From Flavobacterium sp. BFFFF1 (GTDB taxonomy: Bacteria > Bacteroidota > Bacteroidia > Flavobacteriales > Flavobacteriaceae): DNA of 64,000 nucleotides. The stretch's first letter is position 1, and the number at the start of each line of letters is the position of its first letter. The notes beneath the pieces are model-generated. The model searched no databases and was not told the DNA's origin. It saw only the letters and a program-made list of their open reading frames with translations. The stretch is from contig NZ_NKJE01000017.1 in the NCBI RefSeq assembly GCF_002256285.1, positions 20,698 through 84,697 on the forward strand, written 5' to 3'. Position numbers and translations under genes: made by a program. Positions 36,459 to 45,166 of this stretch are shown piece after piece.

Positions 36459-37580
36459 CTAAATCATCAGCAACGCATTGACAAATTCGTCAATTTCGGC
36501 ATGGGTGTTATAATGGCTGAACGAAATTCTCAAACTTGGCTTTTGAAGTTCCTCTTCTGAAAGCATTTCGGCCAAAACATGCGACGGCTTCGTGCTCCCC
36601 GATTGGCATGCGCTGCCACGCGAGACTGCAATGCCTTTCATATCAAGATTGAATAAGATCATGGATGTTTTTTCAGGAGAAAATGGCAGCAGTATGTTCA
36701 ATATATTATACAGGCTATCCACACCATTCACCTTTACATCAGGAAAATGGGCATAAAGTCTTTGAGTGGTATATTCCTTAACTGAAGTAATGTGGTTTCT
36801 TTCAGCATCCATCAGTTGGTAAGAAAGTTCCAGTGCTTTTGCCATTCCCGCAATATTATGCACTGCTTCAGTTCCCGGCCGCAGCCCTTTCTCCTGCTCT
36901 CCACCATAAAAAAGTGGATTTACCGCAAGTCCTTTTCTGATATACGCAAATCCAATTCCCTTAGGTCCGTGAAACTTGTGCGCACTTGCGACCAGAAAAT
37001 CAACCGGAAATTGCTGCACATCAACTTTTATTTTACCTACCGACTGCACGGTGTCAGAGTGAAAATAGACCCCTGCAGCTTTACACATCCGCGCTACCGA
37101 TTCAATGTCAGTAACAACGCCGGTTTCGTTGTTCACATGCATTAATGAAGCGAGCGTGGGTACATTTTGTGAAAGCAAATCATTCAAATGGGCAAGGTCG
37201 ATGCTTCCGTTAGCATTCACTTTTACAAAATCAACTTTCACCTGAAATTCATGTTCCATTTTTTCAATGGCATGCAGCACAGCATGGTGTTCAATACGCG
37301 AAGTAATGATTCGTGTTACATGAAGATGGGCAACGGCATTTCTAATGATCCAGTTGTTCGCCTCGGTAGCACCCGAAGTGAATATAATTTCGCTGGCGTG
37401 CGCGTTTAAATGTGAGGCAATCGACTTTCTCGACAGTTCTATCGTATTTCTTGAAGTCCGGCCAAAGCTGTGGGTTGACGATGGATTCCCGAAATCTTCG
37501 GACATCACACGAACCATTTCCGTGATTACTTCTTCCCTGATTGGTGTTGTGGCGGCGTTATCTAAATATATTTTTTTCAT
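36459..37580 (-). CDS. Cysteine desulfurase, NifS/IscS-like (373 aa)
   Basis: PLP-dependent enzyme that takes sulfur from cysteine for Fe-S clusters or thiolated tRNA. It starts MKKIYLDNAATTPIREEV. The PLP-binding Lys lies in ASAHKFHGPKG, and the persulfide-carrying Cys in SRGSACQSGS. Region and length (373) fit the class I NifS/IscS-like group. No iscU, suf or thiI gene is adjacent. It carries a -7 box TAGCTTTG upstream. Confidence 0.92.
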   Translation of the reverse strand: MKKIYLDNAATTPIREEVITEMVRVMSEDFGNPSSTHSFGRTSRNTIELSRKSIASHLNAHASEIIFTSGATEANNWIIRNAVAHLHVTRIITSRIEHHAVLHAIEKMEHEFQVKVDFVKVNANGSIDLAHLNDLLSQNVPTLASLMHVNNETGVVTDIESVARMCKAAGVYFHSDTVQSVGKIKVDVQQFPVDFLVASAHKFHGPKGIGFAYIRKGLAVNPLFYGGEQEKGLRPGTEAVHNIAGMAKALELSYQLMDAERNHITSVKEYTTQRLYAHFPDVKVNGVDSLYNILNILLPFSPEKTSMILFNLDMKGIAVSRGSACQSGSTKPSHVLAEMLSEEELQKPSLRISFSHYNTHAEIDEFVNALLMI

Positions 37581-37585
37581 CGGTG

Positions 37586-37593
37586 CAAAGCTA
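37586..37593 (-). promoter_or_regulatory. -7 box TAGCTTTG for the cysteine desulfurase gene
   Basis: Exact TAnnTTTG match on the minus strand, 5 bases before the ATG at 37580. Transcription would start at or very near the start codon. Confidence 0.4.
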
Positions 37594-37647
37594 ACAAATT
37601 TGTGATTTCATTGTGAGCACCTGCCAGTCAATTACGCTTTTTTTACT

Positions 37648-37655
37648 TATTTTTG
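37648..37655 (+). promoter_or_regulatory. -7 box TATTTTTG for the lipoprotein gene
   Basis: Exact TAnnTTTG match 17 bases before the ATG at 37673; supports this start over the longer frame from 37613. Confidence 0.55.
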
Positions 37656-37672
37656 TTCGAAAATATACAAGC

Positions 37673-38650
37673 ATGAGGAAGTTTTTAGTTTTACTATGTT
37701 GTGGATTTCTACTGAATAGCTGTAGCGACGGCGATATTCAAGTTAAAAATTTCGATTTTGGCAATGTGGACGCCAAATCCTGTGGCAGCAGTACTTCTGA
37801 CTTCTTTATTTATGAATTTAGCGGCAACGAAGCACTCATTCTCCAAATTCCTGAAAACAGATTTGTGAATAAGGAAACTCCGGAAGGAACCCCGATCTCG
37901 ATTACTATCGACAATACCGTCAAAGTGATTTATAGAATTTATGACGGACCTGTGACCAATGCTACTTTATGCTCGTCCATCCCCCCATCAAGCCCTACGG
38001 TTACAGAAGAGTGGAATGCCGAAGGCGGGACAATCCAGATTACCACCCGAGCAGTACATAGCGTTGTGACGTCGACTGGTGAAGATATCATCAATAATTT
38101 CAGCCACAGCATCGTGTTCAAAAACATTACGTTTAATCGCGGCAATGACGAGTACCAGACTACGGATCAAATCGTTTTTGGTACATACACCACCCGCAAC
38201 CTGAATGCGCCGGTGAATTTTGTAACGATTGAAAACATCCAGAAATGTGCTGATAACAATTTGCTATACAAGCTATCCGGCAACCAGTCGCTGGAATTGA
38301 ACCTCGATAATGACACACTTGCCACACTTTTTGCCAATGAAGCAACAACAGCAGGTGCTCCAAGACAACTTTACATTAGTGCCCCTGAACAGCTCTCTTT
38401 TAAAGTGTATGGAAACATAATTACCACCGAAAACCTTTGCTCGGGCGATACCGGTGCAATCTCCGAAGTGTGGAGTGCGGAAAATGGCGTTGAAAATAGC
38501 AGTGGCCTCATTGAAGTGGAAACCACTACCAATGGCAGCAACTTCATCCACACGGTGCGTTTCAAAAATGTCAGGTTTAAAAATACTGATGGATTGGTAT
38601 TTTCGTTTGGCAACGACTATGATTTCGGTCAGTACATCACGACAAACTAA
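37673..38650 (+). CDS. Lipoprotein with two tandem homologous domains (325 aa)
   Basis: Lipoprotein signal MRKFLVLLCCGFLLNSC. The mature part consists of two related ~140-residue domains. Each has a Cys near its start (DAKSCGSS and IQKCADNN), a line like YEFSGNEALILQIP or YKLSGNQSLELNL, a second Cys (ATLCSS and ENLCSG), EEW or SEVWSAE, and an ending such as HSIVFKNITF or HTVRFKNVRF. I know no named family for it. It is likely exported to the periplasm or outer membrane. It overlaps the convergent Smr gene by 4 bp. Confidence 0.8.
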   Translation: MRKFLVLLCCGFLLNSCSDGDIQVKNFDFGNVDAKSCGSSTSDFFIYEFSGNEALILQIPENRFVNKETPEGTPISITIDNTVKVIYRIYDGPVTNATLCSSIPPSSPTVTEEWNAEGGTIQITTRAVHSVVTSTGEDIINNFSHSIVFKNITFNRGNDEYQTTDQIVFGTYTTRNLNAPVNFVTIENIQKCADNNLLYKLSGNQSLELNLDNDTLATLFANEATTAGAPRQLYISAPEQLSFKVYGNIITTENLCSGDTGAISEVWSAENGVENSSGLIEVETTTNGSNFIHTVRFKNVRFKNTDGLVFSFGNDYDFGQYITTN

Positions 38651-39192
38651 GGTTTCTTCTGCCTGATGTAAATTTCGGTGGCGCCCAAACCGTATTTCTG
38701 GTAATTCGCGTCCTGAAAATCAATATTATCGTATCTGCCAAGTAAAAAATCCAGCTCTGCTTTCAGTACGCCCTCGCCTACTCCGTGGATAAACACAATT
38801 TTAGGGATGCGGTTTTGGATTGCAAATTCCACATGCCTCCTGGCCGTCTCAACCTGTAAATTCAGGATGTCAAAATTGTTCATTCCCCGAAAATTCTTCA
38901 CGAGCTTTTCGATGTGAAGATCAAATTCCGGCACAGGCATTTCTTTCGCCTTCTTTTCTTTAACAAAACTACGGGGTTTTGGAATTTCCTTTTCTTTTAA
39001 GACCTGCTTTATATTTTGGCCGGCGTTGTAATTGATCTCCACCGCCGCTGATTTAATTAATTCCTTTGCAGTATAAGTAAGCTCAAAGCCTTCAGTGGTT
39101 TCAATTGTGATATTATCACCATTCACCGCTACGACCAAGCCTTCCAAGGCGTCGTCAAGCACCATCACCTTGTCTCCTTTATTGAGTGTCAT
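38647..39192 (-). CDS. Smr (MutS2 C-terminal) domain protein (181 aa)
   Basis: The N-terminal ~65 residues form a small beta-rich domain (KGDKVMVLDDALEGLVVAV, a KOW/SH3-like look). A charged linker leads to a Smr domain: EFDLHIEKLV is the DxH motif and VFIHGVGEGVLKAEL the HGxG motif. Smr domains bind or nick branched DNA or cut mRNA on stalled ribosomes. Bacteroidota commonly have such stand-alone Smr proteins besides MutS2. Its start overlaps the end of the upstream small membrane-protein gene by 14 bp. Confidence 0.88.
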   Translation of the reverse strand: MTLNKGDKVMVLDDALEGLVVAVNGDNITIETTEGFELTYTAKELIKSAAVEINYNAGQNIKQVLKEKEIPKPRSFVKEKKAKEMPVPEFDLHIEKLVKNFRGMNNFDILNLQVETARRHVEFAIQNRIPKIVFIHGVGEGVLKAELDFLLGRYDNIDFQDANYQKYGLGATEIYIRQKKP

Positions 39193-39364
39193 CTTCGTTG
39201 TGTTTATCGCTTTTAGACGGAATCTTATTTCCCAATTTCATCATACAAACCATAAAAATTACGATTGCAGCGCACATGATGTACAAATTTGGTTTTGGTT
39301 TACTTTGCTCGTAAAGTGCAAAACCAGCCGAAAGGAAAAGTGCCGGAATTAAAATGTTTTTCAT
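39179..39364 (-). CDS. Small membrane protein (61 aa)
   Basis: A 61-residue protein with two hydrophobic segments (about 3-18 and 27-42) and a charged tail (SKSDKHNEDDTQ). It overlaps the start of the Smr gene and lies in the same direction, consistent with translational coupling. I recognise no family. It is accepted because of this coupling and its credible composition. Confidence 0.65.
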   Translation of the reverse strand: MKNILIPALFLSAGFALYEQSKPKPNLYIMCAAIVIFMVCMMKLGNKIPSKSDKHNEDDTQ

Positions 39365-39409
39365 AAATACTCTTTATGAGGCCAAATTACGAAGTTTTGA
39401 ACTATAAGC

Positions 39410-39440
39410 CATAAAAAAATCCGCCTGAAATTGCGGATCT
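39410..39440 (-). terminator. Terminator of the DUF5362 gene
   Basis: On the minus strand: stem ATCCGC / GCGGAT with an 8-base loop, followed by T residues, starting about 25 bases after the stop. Confidence 0.8.
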
Positions 39441-39462
39441 TTATATGTATAATGGCTATTTG

Positions 39463-39924
39463 TTAAGAGGCGGCGCCGGTAGCTGCTGCAACAATCACGA
39501 CTATAATTGCGAGGGCATAGATCACAAGCATAACCAATGTGAAAATCCCAACAAATTTATAGTGCGATTTCAGATATTCGAATGAAGCGGTCAACTTCTC
39601 TGTATTGTTGTCGCGAAAAGCGGCTTTGATCGATAACGCGAAACGGTTCAGGTAAAAAATGGGGAAAAAACTAATGGCTACCATAATAACGATAACCAAC
39701 AAAGTCATTCCCGGGGGTAATTTATACATATTAGTCGCCGCGTCCATCCCGCTATCGTCGTTCGATCCCAATACCCCTAAACTGCCAAAGACCAAAATAA
39801 GGCCCATCCATATGTAGCCAAAAATTGAAAGGAAGTTCGCCCATTTTCCAGTTTCCCTGAGGAACTGTTTGGCATTGTCTGTAAGTTGCATTTCAAAACT
39901 GTCAAAAGCAGAATTATTCTCCAT
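39463..39924 (-). CDS. DUF5362 family membrane protein (153 aa)
   Basis: A short soluble N-terminus (LTDNAKQFLRETGKWANFLS) is followed by three hydrophobic segments near 32-52, 74-96 and 125-148, with a cytoplasmic-looking loop (SIKAAFRDNNTEKLTASFEYLKSHYK) between the last two. This matches DUF5362, a Bacteroidota family of unknown function. It is a single-gene unit with its own promoter box and terminator. Confidence 0.82.
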   Translation of the reverse strand: MENNSAFDSFEMQLTDNAKQFLRETGKWANFLSIFGYIWMGLILVFGSLGVLGSNDDSGMDAATNMYKLPPGMTLLVIVIMVAISFFPIFYLNRFALSIKAAFRDNNTEKLTASFEYLKSHYKFVGIFTLVMLVIYALAIIVVIVAAATGAAS

Positions 39925-39952
39925 TTTAAAAATTGTTTAAGGTTGATATTTC

Positions 39953-39960
39953 CAAAAATA
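39953..39960 (-). promoter_or_regulatory. -7 box TATTTTTG for the DUF5362 gene
   Basis: Exact TAnnTTTG match on the minus strand, 28 bases before the ATG at 39924. Confidence 0.5.
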
Positions 39961-40002
39961 ATGAAATAACGTAATTTCACCTGCATCGAACAATAAAGTT
40001 TT

Positions 40003-40034
40003 AAACAAAAAAAATCCCGCGTTACAGCGGGATC
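40003..40034 (-). terminator. Terminator of rocD
   Basis: On the minus strand: stem ATCCCGC / GCGGGAT with loop TGTAAC and a following run of T residues, directly after the stop codon at 40039. Confidence 0.92.
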
Positions 40035-40038
40035 TTCT

Positions 40039-41283
40039 CTATCTCTCAAATTCTTGTAAAGTTTTGATGATAATGCCAATACAGTCATCCAACTGCGCTG
40101 ACGTCATCACCAGCGGTGGGGCAAACCTGATGATGTTGCCATGTGTCGGTTTTGCCAAAAGGCCATGATGTGCCAGCCTCATACAGATATTCCATGCGGT
40201 CTCACTGTCCTCGGTATCGTTGATTACTATGGCGTTTAGTAGTCCTTTGCCACGCACAAGGGTGGCTATGTTAGAGGTCTTTATGTATGCGGCGAGTTGC
40301 TCCCTGAAAATCATGCCAAGCCTTTGCGCATTTTCAGCCAGGTTTTCGTCTACCACTACGGTAAGCGCGGCTACCGCAACGGCAGCTGCAAGCGGGTTTC
40401 CTCCAAATGTAGAACCATGCTGCCCCGGTTTGATCACATTCATAATCGCGTCATTTGCCAAAACTGCCGAAACAGGGTAGACACCACCAGAAATGGCTTT
40501 TCCTAAAATCAACACATCAGGCTGGACATTCTCATGGTGTACCGCCAGCAATTTACCGGTTCTTGCGATACCCGTTTGTACTTCATCGGCGATAAATAGC
40601 ACGTTGTATTGCTCACAAAGCGCTTTGGCTTTTGAAAGGTAACCATCGGCAGGCACATATACTCCCGCTTCACCCTGAATCGGCTCTACAAGGAAACCTG
40701 CAATATTTTTCGTCGATGACAACGCCTGTTCCAAAGCATCAATATCGTCATATGGAATTTTAACAAAACCCGCAGTGTATGGCCCGAAATTCTTACGTGC
40801 ATTTTCGTCATTTGAGAAAGAAATGATTGTAGTAGTACGCCCATGGAAATTGCCTTCACAAACAATTACCTGCGCCTGATGCTCTTCCACGCCTTTTACT
40901 TCATACGCCCATTTCCTGCAAATCTTTAATGCCGTTTCCACAGCTTCAGCTCCGGTATTCATTGGAAGTACTTTGTCGAAACCAAAATACTCGGTCAGGA
41001 ATTTTTCGTAATATCCCAGTTTGTCATTATAAAAAGCACGTGACGTCAAAGTAAGTGTCTGTGCCTGATTGATCAGTGCATCAACAATATCCGGATGGCA
41101 ATGGCCTTGATTTACGGCAGAATAAGCCGAAAGAAAATCATAATACCGCTTTCCTTCAACATCCCAGACGTAAACGCCTTTGCCCCGGCTTAGTACAACG
41201 GGCAACGGATGGTAATTGTGCGCCCCATACTTGTTTTCGATCTCGATAATCTCTGCTGAACTGATTTTTTCTAAAACTGACAT
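40039..41283 (-). CDS. rocD: Ornithine-oxo-acid transaminase
   Basis: PLP-dependent class III aminotransferase that converts ornithine and 2-oxoglutarate to glutamate semialdehyde and glutamate in arginine breakdown and proline formation. The start is the ATG at 41283; an in-frame TTG two codons earlier is not used. Typical ornithine aminotransferase sequence is seen: [44 protein letters not shown], the cofactor-contacting FIADEVQTG and the PLP Lys in [15 protein letters not shown]. The length (414) fits. It is monocistronic with a clear terminator. Confidence 0.95.
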   Translation of the reverse strand: MSVLEKISSAEIIEIENKYGAHNYHPLPVVLSRGKGVYVWDVEGKRYYDFLSAYSAVNQGHCHPDIVDALINQAQTLTLTSRAFYNDKLGYYEKFLTEYFGFDKVLPMNTGAEAVETALKICRKWAYEVKGVEEHQAQVIVCEGNFHGRTTTIISFSNDENARKNFGPYTAGFVKIPYDDIDALEQALSSTKNIAGFLVEPIQGEAGVYVPADGYLSKAKALCEQYNVLFIADEVQTGIARTGKLLAVHHENVQPDVLILGKAISGGVYPVSAVLANDAIMNVIKPGQHGSTFGGNPLAAAVAVAALTVVVDENLAENAQRLGMIFREQLAAYIKTSNIATLVRGKGLLNAIVINDTEDSETAWNICMRLAHHGLLAKPTHGNIIRFAPPLVMTSAQLDDCIGIIIKTLQEFER

Positions 41284-41420
41284 TTGCAACTGATTTTTAG
41301 AATAAGTTTTTACAATTCCTACTTATGGAGAGAAATCATCCGTTTACGGTGTAAAAATAGGCAATTAATTGAGAATTTAATATTATCCGTCCTCTTTTTG
41401 CCTTAATTTGACAGTAAAAT

Positions 41421-41453
41421 TAAAAAGCCCTGCTTTCTAAACCGAAACAGGGC
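41421..41453 (-). terminator. Terminator of the second OsmC gene
   Basis: On the minus strand: stem GCCCTG / CAGGGC extended by GAAA / TTTC around a one-base bulge, then a run of T residues. Confidence 0.82.
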
Positions 41454-41475
41454 AGTGATACATGTCGTTCCTTCT

Positions 41476-41886
41476 TTACTGCAGCGTAGCGGTAGAAGAA
41501 ATAGCGGTATTCAATAATTTTGAAATCGGGCAATTCTTCTCAGCTTTCGACACCAGTTCCTGGAATTTTTCATCAGTAATGTCTTTTACCTTTCCATTCA
41601 CGGTAAGCACAGAACTTACAATGCTTCCATTTTGAAAATCAATGTCACATTTGGTTTCAAGGCTTTCAATTTCAAAACCTTCTTCGCTAATAAATGCCGA
41701 AAGCTGCATGGTGAAGCAGCCGGAATGGGCGGCTGCGATAAGTTCTTCGGGGTTGGTACCGATACCGTCCTCGAACCTCGTCTTAAATGAGTATTGCGCA
41801 TTGTCCAATACTTTGCTTTGGGTAGTAAGCCTGCCGTTTCCTTCTTTAATAGATCCCTGCCAGACTGCCGTTGCGTTGCGTTTCAT
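41476..41886 (-). CDS. OsmC family peroxiredoxin (136 aa)
   Basis: Starts MKRNATAVWQGSIKEGNG, typical of the OsmC subgroup proper. The active-site Cys residues are in AAAHSGCFTMQLSAFI and KAEKNCPISKLL. These proteins reduce organic hydroperoxides and are often induced by osmotic or oxidative stress. Length and motifs are complete. It is a single-gene unit with a terminator. It is distinct from the OsmC protein at 16949-17347. Confidence 0.93.
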   Translation of the reverse strand: MKRNATAVWQGSIKEGNGRLTTQSKVLDNAQYSFKTRFEDGIGTNPEELIAAAHSGCFTMQLSAFISEEGFEIESLETKCDIDFQNGSIVSSVLTVNGKVKDITDEKFQELVSKAEKNCPISKLLNTAISSTATLQ

Positions 41887-41974
41887 AAAGATAATTTTTT
41901 TAGTTTCCCTAAATTTACAGCATTATGTCCAGAAAACTAAATCCTATTCCTGAAATTAACATAAAGAAAACATC

Positions 41975-43030
41975 CTACTTCTTCCTATACTGTTTTAGAT
42001 CGACATAAAAGGTCGCCCCTGTTGCGTTATCGTTATTTTCAGCATAAAAAGTTCCGTCCGCCTTTTTAATGATCTGGCTGGAAAGATACAGCGACATTCC
42101 TGACGATTTCCCCAACTTGGAAGACCGCGTCATATTCGAAATTTTAAAAAGGTCGTTGCTGCTTTTACCTTCAATACCTGCTCCGGAATCAGAAACCGAA
42201 ATTTTAAGATGCGAATGTTCCCTGTAGATCTTAACCGCAATCAATCCTCCTTCAGGTGAATATTTTATGGCGTTATCCACAAGATCCGAGATAACTGAAA
42301 TTAAAGATTCGCTGTCAATCCTGATGTAAGCATCGCTTTGTTTTATCTCTTCTTTCAGAAAGATCTTTTTATCCTGAAGACGGTCCGCAAATTTCCTTTT
42401 GATGGTATTAACGATTTCGGCCAAATTCACGGAACGCACCTTAAACACCTTTTTCGATAAGATCTCTTCTTCTTTAAGTACCTTGATATAAGACTGTATA
42501 AACTCGATTTGCCATGCCGAAGAGTCTATAATACTGTTCGCCAACGTGCGGATTTCATCAGGCGGATTCTTTGTTACGATTGCCCTGGCCGCCTCCATCG
42601 GCGTTTCGGCAAACCGCTTCATATCATTTGATAACAAATCGGCGAGTTCCTGCTTTTGTGTTAATAGATTCTCGTTTATGCGTATAGTCGACTGTATGTT
42701 ACTCATCAGCAACCCGGCAGCGTCAGAAAATTCAGTAGGCAAATTGGGGATGATTCTCGAAGCCCGATAATTCTCCAAAGCCTTCGACGCATTTTCTATG
42801 GGCTTGATAAGCCGCTTCAGCAGAAACAAAGTCAAAGCGGTCGCGACGAGCGTCATAATCAATGAAATCACAAAGATGTTCGTAGGCGAAATTTTATTCT
42901 CGTAAAAAAGCAGGAAAAAAATCAAGCCAATCAACGGAATATGAATGCCAATAAACGCGACAAACAAAAATTTTAATGCGTAACGATTCCGTAAAAAGCC
43001 TATTTTGGATAAGGCAGCATAAAGTTTCAT
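41975..43030 (-). CDS. Histidine-kinase-like membrane protein lacking the phospho-acceptor His (351 aa)
   Basis: The start at 43030 (MKLYAALSKIGFLRN) is preferred to the longer frame from 43135. Two hydrophobic segments (about 20-42 and 50-72) are followed by a HAMP-like region (LLKRLIKPIENASKALENY) and a helical stretch where the dimerisation helix should be. There, the sequence reads LADLLSNDMKRFAETPMEA, with Asn in place of the usual His of the SHDLRTPL-type box. The ATPase domain looks complete: N-box SDLVDNAIKYSPEGG, G1 SDSGAGIEG, G2 GKSSGMSLYL. No response regulator is adjacent. It may be a pseudokinase or signal through another residue. Confidence 0.82.
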   Translation of the reverse strand: MKLYAALSKIGFLRNRYALKFLFVAFIGIHIPLIGLIFFLLFYENKISPTNIFVISLIMTLVATALTLFLLKRLIKPIENASKALENYRASRIIPNLPTEFSDAAGLLMSNIQSTIRINENLLTQKQELADLLSNDMKRFAETPMEAARAIVTKNPPDEIRTLANSIIDSSAWQIEFIQSYIKVLKEEEILSKKVFKVRSVNLAEIVNTIKRKFADRLQDKKIFLKEEIKQSDAYIRIDSESLISVISDLVDNAIKYSPEGGLIAVKIYREHSHLKISVSDSGAGIEGKSSNDLFKISNMTRSSKLGKSSGMSLYLSSQIIKKADGTFYAENNDNATGATFYVDLKQYRKK

Positions 43031-43168
43031 ACAGGGGACATTTTGTGTTGGTGTAGATATTATTACGAAACCGATCTCGTATTGGTTTTCCAAATATAAA
43101 ATTATTCTGATGCGAATAAAAATATTACCGCTCAAACTGAAAAAAATTCCCGCATAAAAATTTAAGCC

Positions 43169-43176
43169 TTACTTTT
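43169..43176 (+). promoter_or_regulatory. -7 box TACTTTTG for rlmD
   Basis: Exact TAnnTTTG match ending 5 bases before the ATG at 43182, which would give a leaderless or nearly leaderless transcript. Confidence 0.45.
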
Positions 43177-43181
43177 GCGCC

Positions 43182-44594
43182 ATGGCAGCAAAAAAGACAG
43201 ACAGAATAATTTTCGAAAATATTGAGGTACTCGATGCGGGCGCAAAAGGCGTTTCAGTCGCAAAAGCACCTGATGGAAAAGTAATTTTTATCCCTAACGT
43301 AGTGCCGGGCGATATCGTAGATGTGCAGACTTTTAAAAAGCGTAAAGCATACTACGAAGGCAAGGCGATAAAATTTCACGGATATTCCGAGCACCGCGTT
43401 ACACCGCAGTGCCAGCATTTCGGAGTGTGCGGTGGCTGCAAATGGCAGAATATGAAATACAGCCAGCAACTGCATTACAAGCACAACGAGGTACTCAACC
43501 ACCTGAAACGCATCGGGAAAATTGAATTGCCCGAATTTGAAAATATTCTGGGATCACAAAAGCAGTTTTTCTACCGCAATAAAATGGAATTTGGATTCTC
43601 AAATTCGCGTTGGCTTACAGAAAAGGAAATAGGAACATCGGACGAAATTGACAGCCGCAACGCACTCGGATTCCATATCCCAAGGATGTGGGACAAGATA
43701 CTGGATATTACGGAATGCCACCTTCAGGCTGATCCTTCAAACCAGATTCGGAACGAAATCCGCAAATTTGCTACAGACAACAACCTGGAATTTTTCGACC
43801 CCCGCAACCATGAAGGCCTGCTGAGGACGCTGATGATCCGCACGGCATCTACTGGAGAAATCATGATATTGATCCAGTTTTTTAAGGAAGACAAACAACA
43901 ACGCGAATTATTACTTGATTTCCTGGCGGAACGTTTCCCTCAGGTTACCTCGCTGCAATACGTGATTAACGGCAAGCCGAACGATACGATTTACGATCAG
44001 AACGTGGTGCTTTATAAAGGCCGTGATTACATCCTGGAAGAAATGGAAGGGCTGAAATTCAGCATCAATGCCAAGTCATTTTACCAGACAAACTCGGAGC
44101 AGGCATACGAATTGTATAAAATCACCCGCGACTTTGCAGGCCTTACCGGTAACGAAGTCGTGTACGACCTGTATACCGGCACCGGGACGATTGCGCAGTT
44201 TGTTTCTAAACAGGCTAAGAAAGTAATCGGTGTCGAAGCCGTTCCGGAAGCGATTGCCGATGCGAAAGAAAATGCGAAGCGCAATGAGATTACCAATTGT
44301 GATTTCTTTGTTGGCGATATGAAAGTGGTATTTAACGAAGCGTTTATCGCGGCGAATGGCCATCCCGATGTGATTATCACCGATCCACCAAGAGACGGGA
44401 TGCACAAAGATGTGGTCGAACAGATCCTCAAAATCGCACCCGATAGAATTGTATATGTGAGCTGTAACTCGGCCACTCAGGCACGGGATCTCGCCCTGAT
44501 GGACGAGAAATACAAAGTCACGCGGGTAAGGCCCGTAGACATGTTTCCGCAGACACATCATGTTGAAAATGTTGTACTTTTAGAAAAAAAATAA
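43182..44594 (+). CDS. rlmD: 23S rRNA (uracil(1939)-C5)-methyltransferase RlmD
   Basis: SAM-dependent RNA m5U methyltransferase. The N-terminal TRAM domain (FENIEVLDAGAKGVSVAKAP) is followed by the iron-sulfur ligand cluster C..FGVCGGCKWQ with a fourth Cys in DITECHLQ. The SAM domain has VYDLYTGTGTIAQF, ITDPPRDGMHK and the catalytic nucleophile in VYVSCNSATQARDL. At 470 residues it is full length. It is the first gene of a three-gene run with the DUF6452 and DUF6048 genes, an order frequent in Flavobacteria. Assignment to RlmD rather than RumB/TrmA rests on family similarity. Confidence 0.92.
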   Translation: MAAKKTDRIIFENIEVLDAGAKGVSVAKAPDGKVIFIPNVVPGDIVDVQTFKKRKAYYEGKAIKFHGYSEHRVTPQCQHFGVCGGCKWQNMKYSQQLHYKHNEVLNHLKRIGKIELPEFENILGSQKQFFYRNKMEFGFSNSRWLTEKEIGTSDEIDSRNALGFHIPRMWDKILDITECHLQADPSNQIRNEIRKFATDNNLEFFDPRNHEGLLRTLMIRTASTGEIMILIQFFKEDKQQRELLLDFLAERFPQVTSLQYVINGKPNDTIYDQNVVLYKGRDYILEEMEGLKFSINAKSFYQTNSEQAYELYKITRDFAGLTGNEVVYDLYTGTGTIAQFVSKQAKKVIGVEAVPEAIADAKENAKRNEITNCDFFVGDMKVVFNEAFIAANGHPDVIITDPPRDGMHKDVVEQILKIAPDRIVYVSCNSATQARDLALMDEKYKVTRVRPVDMFPQTHHVENVVLLEKK

Positions 44595-44608
44595 TTGCAT
44601 TAGAATAC

Positions 44609-45166
44609 ATGAAAAGAATAATCCTGTTTTTACTGGTTGCCGCTTTCGGATTTTCGGGCTGTGAAAAAGATGACATTTGCGATGCCTCCATCCCAACTAC
44701 CCCAAGGCTTGTCATCGATTTTTATGACTTTACCAATCCAGCAGTACCGAAGAACCTCACAAACCTCAAGGCTATGGGAACTGGTGCCGATTTGCCGTTG
44801 GTATTCAACGATCTGCTCGAGGAAACAGATGAGACGCGATACCTGACAAATGATACCAGGTTACGTTTGCCTCTAAAGATCAATGAAGATTCCGTGCAGT
44901 ACACCCTGACGCTAAATTCAGGCAACGATGTCCTGACATCAACCGACGTTATTGACATCAATTATACCCGCCTCAGCGAATACGTCTCACGGGCTTGTGG
45001 TTATAAAACACTTTTTAAGTTAAACCCTGACACCAACAACAGTGAAGCTCCATTCATTATCAACGGCAATCCGGCCAACAATTCAGGAAACTGGATCAGG
45101 AATGTTGAGATCATCAAATCAAACCTTGAAACCGAAAATGAAACACATATTAAGATATTCTTTTAG
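44609..45166 (+). CDS. DUF6452 family lipoprotein (185 aa)
   Basis: Lipoprotein signal MKRIILFLLVAAFGFSGC, then a Bacteroidota-specific domain (CDASIPTTPRLVIDFYDF, later DVIDINYTRLSEYVSRACGYKTLF). The two conserved Cys residues (CDAS and ACGY) may form a disulfide in the periplasm. It begins 14 bp after rlmD and overlaps the next gene by 29 bp. Function unknown; constant pairing with DUF6048 suggests the two act together at the cell envelope, which is inference. Confidence 0.85.
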   Translation: MKRIILFLLVAAFGFSGCEKDDICDASIPTTPRLVIDFYDFTNPAVPKNLTNLKAMGTGADLPLVFNDLLEETDETRYLTNDTRLRLPLKINEDSVQYTLTLNSGNDVLTSTDVIDINYTRLSEYVSRACGYKTLFKLNPDTNNSEAPFIINGNPANNSGNWIRNVEIIKSNLETENETHIKIFF

